DNA of 64,000 nt from positions 62,001-126,000 of the forward strand of contig JACVRA010000109.1 of NCBI GenBank assembly GCA_019828545.1, written 5' to 3'. This document shows, in pieces, positions 1-12,117 of this stretch; positions within the stretch are counted from its first letter, which is position 1, and the number at the start of each line of letters is the position of its first letter. Both the position numbers and the translations under genes were made by a program. Below the pieces are notes generated by a model. It ran no database searches. It had not been told where the DNA came from and worked only from the letters and a program-made list of their open reading frames with translations. This DNA comes from Paracamarosporium sp. OC-R06-R3. Its lineage: Eukaryota > Ascomycota > Dothideomycetes > Pleosporales > Didymosphaeriaceae.

Positions 1-1500
1 CACTTTGTGTGGGTGGGTGTTTGATGCTCCGCGTGCGGACGGCAGGACAGAGACAGTGTTTCTGGTGTTGTAGCTGGCAGGGGTGTCGAGGTTGGGCTAA
101 GCTTCAGATGTGAGACGGGGCTATGGGGACGGAAAGCTTGAGGGCGAGGAGTGGGACGGACGGTGCGTGCAGGTTCTGCGCGAAGTGCTACGGTGCCGGT
201 AGCTAGGGGGAATGGGGTAGTGTGAGGGGAGGGATTGGGCGGCGTTGGATCGAGGAGACAGAGGGCGGGGCGATGGCCAGTTCAGCGTGCTAAGTCAATG
301 AGGGCAGAGAGGCGTGAAACGGCGTCGCCCAGGGATGCGGGCAGCCGAAAGAGGCTCCATGTGTGTTTCGCGACACCAGGAACGACGGTAGCCAGCGAGC
401 GGCCAATACTCGGCGGTTCAGCGGCGATGGCACGGTCGCCGCGGCCGCCGAGAAAGACAGATTGGGACGTCGATGGACGGGTGCAAGGACGGCAAGCAAT
501 CCAGCTGGCCTCTGAGCCTCAATGCTTGGCCGCTCCGCTACGCTCAGAGACACTTAGGACACCAAAGCGCCCGACTCGGGGCCTTCTAGCCCCGCGCCCT
601 TGGGAATCGACGTCGCGCGGGCGTGTCGCAGGCTGCCCACACCAACATGCATTGGGCGTGGGAAAGGGTTTCGCGCCCAGCTGCATCCGTACTCGGGGTC
701 TCGCTGCGCCAGGGTTCACCCGCGTGTTGTGCATGCTGCAGCAATCATATAGTGGCCCGTCGGCGAGTACAGGGCTGCCTGCTACTCCGCTCCGTGCTCC
801 TCTTCGCCTTCGCTGCTCACCTACCCGTAGTCGTCGTCTCCATAATAATCCCCTCGGACGCTGCGCCGCTTGACGCCTGCAAAACGTCATCTTTCACATC
901 GTCCAGGTCCAACTGTCGTCAAGCCTCGGGCGTCGTGGTCTTGGGTCCCAAGCTGTGTTTCCGCTCCATCCCGCTCGCCGAGCTGCACTGCGCAGATAGA
1001 TATACGCGTCCCCCTCCTGCAAAGACCGCAGCTCACGTCAAACTGTTTCTTTCATTCGTCGACGGCGTTTAACCGCACAGCCTGGGCACGCGCGGCATTC
1101 AAGATCCCACGTTGTTTGACTTCCAGGGTCCCGCCTTCCCATTCCGGACGTTCCAATCCCATTGTAGCACCACCCACAACAACACAAGAGAAAGAGCTAT
1201 CGCGAGGGGTCCACAACGCACTCTGTACAACACAAAGGAGATTGCCGCTCGCACCTCACCACCAACCTGCCCAATCAACCCAAAACACTACGTCGCCAGG
1301 CACCCAACTGTACGCCGCACGCCGCACATCTTCACCACGTACCGTACCACGGCGCAGCAGCATCCTTTTGGGCCCCCGCACAAAAGAAGCTACATCTCAC
1401 CATAGCCAACAAAGGACCTACATAATCCCACCGCCGGGTCAAATCTCCACACACACACACACACACACTCACACATCAACCCCCGCGACCACCCTCCACA
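1..1500. other. GC-rich intergenic region with a CA microsatellite
   Basis: No supported gene. Several overlapping open frames run through this GC-rich stretch on both strands, but they start at non-ATG codons, are rich in R, P and S, and contain no recognisable domain. A CA dinucleotide repeat lies at about 1448-1468, just before the ATG at 1501, in a pyrimidine- and CA-rich leader that looks like the promoter and 5' UTR of the next gene. Confidence 0.6.
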
Positions 1501-2387
1501 ATGATACCCCACACCCTCCTCTCCGCCTTCACATCCCTCCTCCTCCTCAGCACAACCGCCCACGCAGTCCCCTCACGGACCCACTGCCGCTGCACCATAA
1601 CCTCAACCGACGCCTCGCCCTCCCCGCCCTCGACCTACCGCGACTCCCTCGAGAACCCAGACACCCTCATCTCGACCACCTCCACGCCGCCAGACCTGTG
1701 CACCGCGCTGGGGCCCTCGCTGGAGAACCTGCGCCACACGAACCCCGCCCTCTTCGAGTCATATATCTCGCGGACAGACGCCCAGCCCGCGGCGGGGACC
1801 CAGGCGCAGAAACCCATCTCTACGACGGTCCTCCTGAGGCTCGCTGCGCAGCAGGGGTTCCAGAACTTGGGTGTTGTGATGCCGAGTGTGCCTGAAGGGC
1901 GGGGGGAGGTAACAGAGAAGATAGAGTGTCGGACGGAGGCGGGCGACGGCGATGCTGAGGCGTGGTCTGCGTACCAGGTGAGCTGGGTGACGCTGGTGGT
2001 GCTGCAGGTTGTTGTTGCGCTGCTGGTCGTTGCGTGTATTGCTGAGGGGGTGATGCTGGGGATGCGGTGGTACGTTTACCTCTTTTCTTTTCCTCCTTTC
2101 CTTTATATATATAATCTTTCGAAGTGCAAAATGCTAACACTCACACCAGGATGGCCCGCCGCACACCCTCAACTCTGCTCCTCGCCCCCCGCGCCTCCTC
2201 CCTCCGCCTCACCGGCGAAGAACGCCGCCTCCTCGCCATCCCAGCCAACCCCCTCCCAAACAGAGACGACATGCGGAGCCCCGGCGTCGAAAAGAAGATG
2301 CGCGTCTACGCCTCGCCCGGCTGGAAAGCCACGCGGTACGCCTACGTCGAAGACGAAGACGACGAGTTCAACAGGCCCGTCATGTGA
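1501..2387 (+). CDS. Predicted single-pass membrane protein, unknown function
   Basis: Two exons, 1501-2069 and 2150-2387, give 268 residues. The 80-nt intron begins GTACGT and ends CACCAG, with a GCTAAC branch site at about 2133-2138; the split codon rejoins as Trp190. Residues 1-22 form a signal peptide ending AHA. A Ser/Thr/Pro-rich luminal part with four cysteines follows. One hydrophobic helix lies at about residues 160-188, then a basic cytoplasmic tail containing LTGEERRLLAIPA and an acidic end. The layout suggests a type I membrane protein. I recognise no enzyme or receptor family. The intron is well supported because it turns a run of unrelated residues into a continuous tail. Confidence 0.75.
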
Positions 2388-3752
2388 GCTTGTATCGTTG
2401 TCACGCTTGAACGGCTGTATTTCTTACTTTTTGCGTCATCCTATTAATTGAATCGAATCGAATTGAATTGATGATGTGTGGCATGGTATGGTATAGGTAT
2501 ATGGTATGGTATGGTATGCATTCAAGTTGGCGACGGCGTTTCCAGCCCTGCCTGCCGACCGGCTTCCTTCCTTCCTGCCATCCTGCCAGCCAAAGCGCTC
2601 CTAAGCGGAAAGCGCCCTGTAGATATTTAATTACATGAAGTTCTATCAAAGGAGCGTGTGTGCGTGTGTGTGCAAGTGTACCTGCGTGAAGCGAGTGTCG
2701 ATTGCGGGGGGGTTCACCTGTAGACGAGCAGGTAGCGAGCGGGGAACGCCGAAAGAGTGGATGCAAACGCACATACCGAACTTGCTGTCTGGGCTTTTCA
2801 CGGCCGGTGGCGCAAGGGAAGTAGGTAGGTAGGTAGGTAGGGCAGAGGGGGGCAGAGCAAGGGGTTCCGTATACCGCGCAAGGGAGCGAAGGAAATCGAG
2901 GCGCAGCGGAGGCCAAGCAAGGAAGAAGGCCCAGCCTTATCTCTACCTGGCCTGACCTGACCCGCACCTACGTGTAGGTATACTGATAAGCCATTAATTA
3001 TGTACAGCGGGGGAAGCAGCATGCAAGAGGAGAGGAGAGGAGATAAGGAAATCTATGGATCGGGTATGGTATTGCTCGGGCGCTGCATTGGCATCGGCAT
3101 CGGCATCGGCGCCAGGCCGGGTGCGTGGTGCTCGGAGAAGTCGCTAGGGACGCAGCATGGACAGCCGTTCGGCGGGCTGCAGAGTTGCAAGCGGGAGGTC
3201 TATCGCAAGGGACTTTTGTCGCAAGGGTATCGTAAAGGGCTCTCAAACGCCTGGTCGTTAAGTCGTGATGGGTGGGTATCATAAGCAATGGGTTCGCTGG
3301 GGTCGTAATCGGTCGTCGCAAATGGCGCGTCAAACATCACCGGTGATGCTGAAGGTAGGTAGGTTGTTGGAAAGTCGTTCATTACAAGCTGGTAAGAACA
3401 GATCGACAGCGGCGTCGACACCGCTGTCGCAGAGGTAGAGGGCGTAACTCCGAGTGTTGGAAGGAAATCATCGTGTACAGGTCGTGTGTGGTTTGGTGCG
3501 AAAAGGCACCGATTCCGTTCGGTATGGTTCGTAACTCCGTGCGCCGTAACAATGATCGCCAAAATATACAGTCGTTGGAAAGGATCTTAGAGAGGAAAAT
3601 AAAGGATAAAGATGTTGACAGAATTTGGCCGCAATCGATGGATACTATCAGGACCTGTCACCATGACAGGCTGATGTCCTTGGCCGTAATGTTGATCATA
3701 GCAGATTTTTGTCGTAACGCATTTCGAGGTCGAAAATCCCCGATACGGTGGT
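2388..3752. other. Intergenic region with several short tandem repeats
   Basis: No gene is supported. It holds microsatellites: GAATC/GAATT repeats near 2450-2471, GGTAT repeats near 2481-2518, (GTAG)n at about 2821-2841 and (GGCATC)n at about 3090-3110. The right end is the 3' flank of the minus-strand regulator that stops at 3753. Confidence 0.6.
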
Positions 3753-5885
3753 TCATCTTACGAAGGGGTTGGATTGGTAGCCCTGCTCATCCATGACATC
3801 GACCCAGAAGACGTTATCGCCATTGTCCTGTCGGCGCCAAACCTCCTTAACGAGGTTGATCATCTTGCGGAAGGGTTTGGCTGGCAAGCGTCTGGAATGC
3901 TCCTGAAGGCGTTTGATGGCAAACTCTCTGGATTGGCACACCTTTGCGTCGTTCGCATAGACATCGAAAAAGTCCACGGAGGACACAAAGCGGAGTTCAG
4001 ACGCAGCAGTCACGATGAGGATGTGCTGAATACAAATAGTGCCAGATGATGCTGGGATGGAATCGATGAGATCCAAGATATGCATGGCAAGAGAATTAAG
4101 CCATAACTTGGTGTCTGTATCTTCGTAAGCCGTCTCGAAGCGTGGCATGGGAAATTCCTTGAAGTCTACGAAGTCAGTCGAGTTGGCATTGTTGGTTCCC
4201 AGACGCTTCCGGAGAATGCTGGGAAAGACGCGATAGATCTCCAAGAGACCAGCGCATCGGTAGGCTTCAGCAGTAGCAACAAAGTCATGCTTCGCTGTCC
4301 TGTCGTCTTCCAGGTCCGCGATTTCGTCCGTTGTAGGGTACTCAGCAGCCAGGAGATCTTCTTCTAGAGTAGCCGCATTCAACAGATTCTCCTGTCGACA
4401 TCGAAAGTTTATGCTTGAATTGCCTTCGCGCATGCGCTCTCTGCGGACAAGCCTTCCGACTTCGGCGAACAGAATTAGGATGGTAGGAGCAATGCCGGTC
4501 CACGGGTGAGGCATGATCTTTCCATCTGGCTTTCTCGTTGAAGGCACCTTGTTGGGGCGAGTACGCAGACCACTAGGGGCGAAGGTCATGGCACCTGGCG
4601 TGACGAAGCCCATCAGCATCTCCCAGTAGATGAGAGACTCCTCGAAAAATTGAGTCTCACGCTGCTTGTCCTCACCCTCGGTGTGGTTGAGGAGCTTAGG
4701 AAGAATTAGACTGCGAGCTGCAGAGAGGAACTCCTCACCAAGGACATCGCTGTCGTGCCAACCTGTAGTTGTACCAAGTAGCATGATGCTCAAGAACGTT
4801 TTGGTACATCTGATTTGGTCATTGTGCGCAAGAGGAAGCTCCATCTGAAGCGCATCGCGAGCTTTGCGCTGCATGCTCACACCGAGTTGTGCCATATAAG
4901 GAAAGGTGTTGGCAAGGTGAGCCGCCGACATGGACTGGATAGCGTAGTAAATAGACGGCGTTTGCTGATAGATGCGACCGATGGTGGTCCGAAAGGGGTT
5001 GAGTGAAGAATCGAAGCAAGAGAAACGGCCGCAGACCTCTTTGAAATAGTGCTGGATGAGAACAGATTCAATGTCGTCGACAGTTGTAGCGGAAGGAGAA
5101 GGGCTGGGTAAACGGTAGTAGTCAAGAAGTAGCGACCGAGAAAGTCGAGGGCTGGTGCCGGCCGCATCATCGGGAGATGGCTGAAGTTCTTCAACATTGT
5201 AATTGATACACTCTGCTGGGCCTGGGTCGATGTCGAAGCCATCTAGGGGGCCAAACGTAAGGTCGTCGTCTGGCATCCCCATCACGTCGACGAAACCATC
5301 CAGTAACATGGGATCAATGTTATTAGAGTCCTCGAAAAAGATGGGTTCAGGGAGTGACTCCAATTCCGGAGGTGATCCATCACTAGGCTCTGGTGTCGAG
5401 TCCTCTGAGGAAGTCAGAGACTCGACATTAGCAATGGCTGGCGGTGATGGTCGAGATGTGTCTGCGTGTGTTGACTCGGCTGTCTGCTTGCCTGGAGGCA
5501 GCACAGCAGCCAGTGCCTCGAAGCCACGCTCCACATCAGGGGTGACTTTGAGTGGATTCGCCTTTGGCTTGGTTACGTTTGGCTGGGGCTTGGTTTGGGC
5601 GGGAGCGAAGTGTGTGGGTTGGAAGACCTCATACTTGGTCGACCACTTGAGCGTCTTCTCGTAGCCGGGGCAGGCTACGTTCCTTCTCTTGCACTGGAGG
5701 CAGCCGGGGGTAGTCTCGTCGCACTTGAGCTGCGATGAGGTCAGCAAGGGCATTAGGTAATGGCGGCAGGAGGATATATTCACCCTCTTGAGCTTGCACC
5801 TCCCGCAACCGTTTCTGCTCTTTGTCTTCTTGACCTTGAGGTCGTTGATGGAGTGTTTGTCCTGGGCGTGAGCCAATGGCGGCAT
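3753..5885 (-). CDS. Zn2Cys6 transcription factor with fungal-specific regulatory domain
   Basis: Start ATG at 5885; the open frame extends three codons upstream but only to a TTG. A 54-nt intron (5730-5783, GTGAAT...CGCAG) interrupts the zinc cluster. Because it is in frame it is easy to miss, but removing it restores the exact C-X2-C-X6-C-X6-C-X2-C-X6-C spacing, with KLKRLKCDE across the junction. Exons 5784-5885 and 3753-5729 give 692 residues. The binuclear cluster is followed by CPGYEKTLKW, a Pro/Ser-rich acidic linker and a long helical C-terminal half typical of Fungal_trans_2 proteins. Expected role: sequence-specific nuclear regulator; target genes cannot be read from sequence. An MFS transporter lies about 1.4 kb upstream on the same strand and could be a target, but that is a guess. 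Confidence 0.88.
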   Translation of the reverse strand: MPPLAHAQDKHSINDLKVKKTKSRNGCGRCKLKRVNISSCRHYLMPLLTSSQLKCDETTPGCLQCKRRNVACPGYEKTLKWSTKYEVFQPTHFAPAQTKPQPNVTKPKANPLKVTPDVERGFEALAAVLPPGKQTAESTHADTSRPSPPAIANVESLTSSEDSTPEPSDGSPPELESLPEPIFFEDSNNIDPMLLDGFVDVMGMPDDDLTFGPLDGFDIDPGPAECINYNVEELQPSPDDAAGTSPRLSRSLLLDYYRLPSPSPSATTVDDIESVLIQHYFKEVCGRFSCFDSSLNPFRTTIGRIYQQTPSIYYAIQSMSAAHLANTFPYMAQLGVSMQRKARDALQMELPLAHNDQIRCTKTFLSIMLLGTTTGWHDSDVLGEEFLSAARSLILPKLLNHTEGEDKQRETQFFEESLIYWEMLMGFVTPGAMTFAPSGLRTRPNKVPSTRKPDGKIMPHPWTGIAPTILILFAEVGRLVRRERMREGNSSINFRCRQENLLNAATLEEDLLAAEYPTTDEIADLEDDRTAKHDFVATAEAYRCAGLLEIYRVFPSILRKRLGTNNANSTDFVDFKEFPMPRFETAYEDTDTKLWLNSLAMHILDLIDSIPASSGTICIQHILIVTAASELRFVSSVDFFDVYANDAKVCQSREFAIKRLQEHSRRLPAKPFRKMINLVKEVWRRQDNGDNVFWVDVMDEQGYQSNPFVR
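5730..5783 (-). other. In-frame intron inside the zinc-cluster codons
   Basis: 54 nt, no stop codon, GTGAAT donor and TCGCAG acceptor. Retention would insert 18 residues between the third-cysteine region and the first two cysteines and would break the C6 spacing. The intron call rests on the perfect motif obtained after splicing. Confidence 0.85.
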
Positions 5886-7274
5886 GTCGGACAACGAGCA
5901 GAGTGGAGTGGGTGGTGCAATGGTGGAGTGAGGAGGACGATATACGGCGGATGGTGCGTGACGCGGGGTATTTTTAAATGATGGGCGTTTGACAAGCTAG
6001 GTCAGCCGGTGGGAACGGTTCTGATAGCTTTGTCGCCCATGATAACTGCAGCTGATAGATAGCGACGTGTTCGTTGGGTGCGAGGCGAGGCAGCCGAGAA
6101 CGGAGCAATTGTGCTGCAACGCGCCCAGGGCCGCCGTTATTGGCGGCGGCCACCATGGTGCAAAAGTGGCGTGGGCAGACCGCTCCAGCGCATGTGCAGC
6201 GGGATGGGCGCGAGCCGGCGGCATCAACTTTTCGCGGGTCGATTTGACGAGTCGTCGCCTGCCAAAATGCGAAAGATGAAGCTGGAGATGCGCTGTGCCG
6301 GAGCCTCATATCGCAGGATCGGCGGACCCCACCAGGCGCCAGAGTGGGTGCCATGGATTGCATGACCCGATGCGGCAAGGCGCGCCGCCGCCGCCGGCCG
6401 CTTCCCCAGAGCTGCATCATCACCACCTCAGCGCCAACCGCCATCCCCACGATTCACGTTACGACGCGAACACGACGCATGGGTCCCCGCCGCTATGACA
6501 AGGAGAATCCCCCGGCGCGTCGGCGTGACCAGGCCTCTGCTGGTGCTGCGTCTGCGCCTGCGATCTGGACCCTGCCTCGAGCTGCACCAACGCCTGCGTG
6601 CCCTCCTGCGACACTTGCCGACGCGCTACAGGCCTTCTAGCGCTCTTCCACAAAGCCAGACTGCAGCCGTTGAGTGGAGCGTGCTCGCCGTCGCATATCG
6701 CAGACGAAAAAGGGGGACGCAGCCCAAGCGACCACTCCTACACCAACTGCCAGCCCGTCGTTGCTAAGCTTTGTTCCACCCTGGTCGCCTCCTCCGTCTT
6801 TGAGCCAGTAGTGCCATCCTAGGATGCCATTATCCAGCGCCACCCAACAGCCGTGCTGTCGCGTGAGATAACCTAGCGCACCGGGGGACCATGGGAAGAA
6901 GACAAACACTCTCTGCGATAGGAGGAGTCATGTAGATAATGGCCTCCCCCGACGACCCGATTCGCACCTTCTATCGCTCTTTCACCGCTTCATGCCTTCG
7001 AGTCAGCGGCTAGACGCGGACGCTGCAGATCGACCATGTTTTGGTGCTCCAAGTGCACAACCAAACTCTGTCGACGCAACATAGCCTGAGTTGCACTTGA
7101 ATCCCTCATGATGCGCTGTACGGCCGTCGTATATGCAGTGTATTCTATTCATGCTGAATGTAGAAGCGCCTTGTACTCCCCCGATGCTACCTGTGATGCA
7201 GAGTTGTCTGGCCGTGAACGTAATAGAACTATAAAATGTCTCGAAGCGCTGAAGGACGAGTGTCTATGTTGCAT
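5886..7274. other. Intergenic region upstream of the zinc-cluster gene
   Basis: About 1.4 kb without a supported gene. Open frames on both strands around 5997-6820 are low-complexity, overlap each other and lack domains. It contains the promoter of the minus-strand regulator on its left and the 3' flank of the MFS gene on its right. Confidence 0.5.
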
Positions 7275-9832
7275 CTAGAACTTCTCCATGAAATCCTTCC
7301 TGACTGTCCACATCCGTGCACGCTTGCCGTATATGTACATGGGAATAGAAAACAGCATGCAACCGAGCTGTATGCCGCCGACGGCGACAAACGTATCTTT
7401 CGGGCCGCTGGCCGCAAGCCAGTGGGTGAAGAACAACGAGAAAACGAGGCCGTGAAGAATGTCTGTGTGATGTTAGCACGTGAACAACCCTATCGGTGCA
7501 CGAAAGGACGTACTTTTGCAGAAATTGAGCGTGACCAGTGCCTCGCCGGCGTACTGCCGGTAGGAATCAACCACAAACGTCACCGAAGTAGTAGATCCGA
7601 GCGAGCAGCCGAAGCTAATCACGCCGAAGAAGATGGTGGGGACAATCCAATTGTCCCTTTCTTCAATGCTCCACCCAAAGCCCATGAGGCCAATGACTGT
7701 GCTGATGGCTATCGCTAAAGGTGGGGTACAAGGTCAGTGTGAGATTGAAAATGTACCCTGGCATTACTTACGGATCGCCATGATAAGACGAAACTCGGGC
7801 TCATACACACCGTCGTTGCGGCGAGCCATGAAGCGCACTACCACGTCACTGATCTTGCCTGCCACGGCCGTCCCGAGGACTCCCCCGACAAATGGCGAAA
7901 TGTAGACGAGACCGACCTGAAGCGGTGTGAAGTTGTACGACTCATGGTTCTGATAAACCTCGGCCACGGACTCGCTTAGGACGATTAACCATCCTACTGC
8001 CAGAGCATAGACCAAGGAGGACCAGAGAACGGCGGGGTAAGCAAAAAGGATAAAAGGACGCATCATGACCTTGAGCCATTTGTCCTTCACCAAACGGCCG
8101 TTCCAGGGCTTCAGTGACTGCACATATGACTTTTCTGGTGCCTCGCGGTAGAAGTCCGTATAGTGTATGGAGAAGTTCTCGGACACATGATCGTTATCAA
8201 TGTTAGTTTCCGATCCGGTCGAAGCCGTGGGATAGTCTGGAATGGGATTGGGTTGTTGCTTTTCCAAATCTCTGTTCGTGGCATGTGGTGCGGAGTTGGG
8301 TGTGGAGACGTTGGGCGTACCGGCGTCACCTATCACGCCAAAGTAGTCATGTTGGATGGTAGATGTATTAGGCACGATGGAGTCTTCTGTGTGCTGGTCC
8401 ACATCGACAGCAAAGCCCACTCTGTGTGCTTTAGGAGGGCGTCTCGGGGTAGCTATTGGGGACATTGGTGACGAGGGAGTCAAGGGCACAGAGTCATGTC
8501 CTGTGCCATCGATCCTACGGTGACTATGCCGTGAGGGTAGATGGAAATGGTGGTGTGCTCCTGGGCTACGACTGCGGGCTCGCTTCGAACTCCGACCTCG
8601 CGCATGTGGAGTACGATCCCAGAACGTCTCAGGAACGAAGAAAAAGATCAAAAAGAAGCAAAATGCCACCACGATGGCCACGATCCTACTCATGTTAGCA
8701 AAGGTACCAGTATATGCAGTACTCAGCGAAAAATCAAGAGTTTCGTTCTGATTTGTGACATGCCAGGGTCCATAGAACGACACCCGGATTGTTGAAACAG
8801 TACTGCGCATCGATTCACGTACTTGAATACCCATCTCCAACCTAGCGACTGGACGACGGCGGCGCTGACCAAGGGAATAAGATTTTTACCACCTAACAGT
8901 AGGAGCGTGTATATTCCCAATCGATAGGCACGTTCATGCAGGAAGAAAATCTCAGCTATAGTCGCGGATGGTAAACACTCCACAGGAGAAACTGCGATGC
9001 CCTGAACGATGCGAGCCACTACGAGCGAAGCATCTAGTAATTTCATTAGAAGGTTCCAAATCTCCAAAGCGAATAATAACTCACAATTCGGTGAATATGC
9101 GCACCAAACGGAAGCTGCGCAGAAGAGCACGATTGCAGCCAGGTAGACTAAAGGCTGTTAGGCACGTGGCAGGCCTTGGCGTGAAGAGACTTACCTGGCC
9201 GCTTGCCCCACAAGATTGCTGTTGGTGAGGCCACAACGCTACCAAGGCCCAAGCCCATCATGTAGAGTCCCGTTGTCAAAGCGACCTGGGGCACGGTAAC
9301 GTTGTAAGTTTCGGAGACATTGTGGAAGCCGGCAGCCAGGACTGGGGTCATGCCACCACCGACCATGCAGTACAAACCAAGGGAGATCAACGCAGCGTCA
9401 CGACGCAGTTGCTTCCAGTTCAAAGGGTCGTTCGCCGAGTCCTCTGGTTGCGGATCCAGAATGAACCTGCCATCTTTTGTCCGCTTGACTTCGGGCAGCG
9501 GACGCTTTCGCGACGCCGACGAATTGCGCGAACCTGCGGACGAGCTGTGTGGCGGGGGTCCGTAAGGAGAAGGAAGGGAAGACGACGAAGTACGCGCGTG
9601 TGCGTGTTGCAGACCGAGCGGCTCGTTCCGCTTGTGGGCGCTTGAGAGCAGGATAACGGAGCCTGCAAGAGTGGCATTAGCATGGAGCAATGTGCCGTTC
9701 ACCACATTGCTCACCGGGGACTTCATCCGTATCTGCACTCAGAATACCGAGACGAGACCTTCTCACGGGCCGTTCTTTCTCGTCGGGCTGGCCAGGCGCG
9801 TCTGGCGTCTTTCTTGAGAAGAATCTAGCCAT
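7275..9832 (-). CDS. Major facilitator superfamily transporter (HOL1/DHA1-like)
   Basis: Seven exons on the minus strand: 9715-9832, 9195-9662, 9085-9147, 8823-9033, 7772-8685, 7514-7714 and 7275-7462, giving 720 residues. All six introns (52, 47, 51, 137, 57 and 51 nt) have GT...AG ends and phase-matched joins, several with a TGCTAAT- or GCTAAC-like branch site. The start at 9832 (MARFFSRKT) is chosen because it joins cleanly into the second exon. The product has a long polar Ser-rich cytoplasmic N-terminus, helices, the family block ARIVQGIAVSPVECLPSATI, then LGWRWVF and VPETFWDRTP, a large central cytoplasmic loop of about 170 residues, and a second helical bundle with GFGW and FVVDSYRQYAGEALVTLNF. 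This matches fungal HOL1-like DHA1 carriers. The substrate cannot be read. The 137-nt intron is the least certain junction. Confidence 0.85.
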
Positions 9833-12117
9833 GATGTCGTACAAGATGGAAACTGATATTTTGAAAACCAGGGACTGCTCAACAACGGTGCAGTCGAGAC
9901 TCCCACTGGGTGCAAGTGAATGGGCGGAGGGTGTCAGAGACTGAGCGGAAGCTGCGGTTTCATCCGGCAGCAGCGCTGTAGTCAGAAGTTGCGCGCCGAC
10001 AGAACAACACAGAGGCTTTATCTGCTAAGGCCATGCTGGGCGGCGGTGAACGCGATAATGTGACGAGGTAACGTGAAGGTTGTGGGTGGGTATGCCCAGC
10101 GTCAAGGGACCACCAAAAAGCACTCGTCAGTTGCAGATCTGACGTCACTTTGCTTGCGCCACGGCCGTGGCCTGGGGAAAGCAGAGCCGCGTGACTCTCG
10201 GCGCAGCACATGCATCGCGGTAGCCGCTGTGCTATCAGTCTTTGGGCAGCTTTCCCGCCGCTGCAGCCATACGCACACACGCATCGCTATCTCGCAGCAC
10301 TAAGCGGCCTTCCGCTCGAAGCGAGAAGGGCATCTTCTGCGGCACACCGGCTCTCGGTCAACGGCAACTTGGTGGTCGACGCGAGGCCGCCATTGGGGAT
10401 GCTAACGACCGCCTGGGGTCGCAGTCATGGCCACCAATCCTTGGTGTATGCACATACATACGCACTGAGTATGGCACCCCAGACGGGGGATGTGTGGGTC
10501 ATGGTTCGTCAGAGCATTGTTTGCCCGCTACGAATGCAGCACTCGATGAATTGCTCGGCTCGATGGATATGGAAAGCTCTGGAGATTTTCCAGTGCGTTG
10601 GCCCGTCGCGTCTCTGCTGTTGAAATGCTCAAAGTGGCCAAATGCTCGAGTCCTCGACTCATCGTCCGTGGACCTTGTTGGACGCGATCGACGCCCAGAG
10701 GACCCTGAAGCGCAGAAGCCGCACAGGCCACACGCATGCCGAAACCACCACGTGAAGGCTGGGCGGCGCTGATCCCCTCCAACATCCGAGGGCTTAAATG
10801 CACGTCACTTGATCCTCGATGCTGCGACTCCACCACAATTGCTTGCGAAGGATCACAAGACAGCCCTCACGCTTTCCCTATTCCGTGGTGACTCACTGCA
10901 GTGTTTTCTGCTTGCACCTAGCGCCCGGTCGGCTCGGTTGATATTTCCTCCGCATCGTCGTGTCCTCCGCCTTCGCCGCGCCTAGTTTCCATTGCAGGCG
11001 CTTGTGGCGCTGGCCAGCTGCTAATCCTGTCGCTTTGCGAAGCCGCTGTGAGGGCGAGAGGAGTCACTTTTGTCGTCAATCTTCCGCACGGGTTTTCGCA
11101 ATGGCATGCACATTTATTCTGCGTTATCAAACCAGCACTTTGTGCGGGACGCGTCCTCGCACATGACAGCATTCTCAACCAGAGTCGCACAGCAATCTAC
11201 AACAATTCCATGTTACCCCTGCCAAGCCAAACCATGTTGCCGAACAATGACTAGTCATCGCTTTGTCACGAGACTAACGACAATAGCTTCTTGCTTCAGG
11301 ATAGCATGCCACTGGAAGTTCGAGTTGGCAAGAGTACCTCGCATGCGTTTGCTGTGGCATTGTCACTAAATTGTGGTTTAGCGACTGAATGCTATCCATG
11401 GCTATGTCAGCCCAATCTACCTATCGAGGAAGCAATACAATACGCGAAGCTGCGGGAGATGTTCATGACACGGATCTCGCGACCGCCGCGTTGGGTTCAG
11501 CCCTAGGGTGGAGCCTTAAAAAGGTTACCGACTTCTGATATGGGGCCAGAATACAACTCCAAGTCCATCCAAGCGAGCGCTTCTGCCTATCAGGAATCGT
11601 TCAGATGCCACTCAGGCGGGCCACAGCAAGCCACAATTGAGCCTAACCATACATAGTGCGACCGTTCAGCACTCAACTAGCCGTTCGTTCGCCTTGAGGC
11701 TTGTTTATCCACGCAAGGGGCTTGTGCTTGTCGTTCTTTACTGGGGTTTCGAAGCCGGTCGTACGATATGAAGGACGCCAGCAGCTCGTCCCGCAAGATG
11801 CAGAATACAAGCGACGCCGGCTTCGCCGGCGCTCCCGCAAGTACCGAAGGCAACAGAAAGCTAACATCTGCGTAATTTCCCAATTCCTTTTCTCGTTCAC
11901 GTTCGCTGCGTTCCTTTGATTGTTCAGTGCTTCGTCTCAAGGTTGAACTGGGTTACGCCTAGTCTTCCCACACTCCCTAATCCAGCAGCAGCCGCTTCGG
12001 CTTGCGTTCCCTCATTTTGGAAGTTTTCCATCACACTCTCTACTGGCCATACTGTAGGCCGTCCAATCGCTATCACGGTATCATTTTCCGATCCTAATTC
12101 TTAATACTTATTCGACC
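9833..12117. other. Divergent intergenic region between transporter and chitinase
   Basis: 2.3 kb without a supported gene. It carries both divergent promoters. Overlapping ORFs around 10210-10772, 11048-11506 and 11677-11940 have non-ATG starts or no domain, and no splice joins build a convincing protein. Confidence 0.5.

Noticed and set aside
235..1895. Long overlapping ORFs (up to 341 codons) on both strands before and over the first gene
   Set aside because: They have non-ATG starts or low-complexity R/P/S/H content, overlap each other, and lose to the spliced membrane protein at 1501-2387.
6067..6909. Cluster of 60-98 codon ORFs on both strands
   Set aside because: Mutual shadows in GC-rich intergenic DNA with no domain or splice model.
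8723..8840. Apparent separate start of a 358-codon ORF within the MFS gene
   Set aside because: The segment is mostly the 137-nt intron; the MFS frame continues correctly only after splicing at 8685.
10210..10836. ORFs of 137 and 176 codons and an opposing 102-codon ORF
   Set aside because: No domain, poor starts and heavy overlap in opposite directions.
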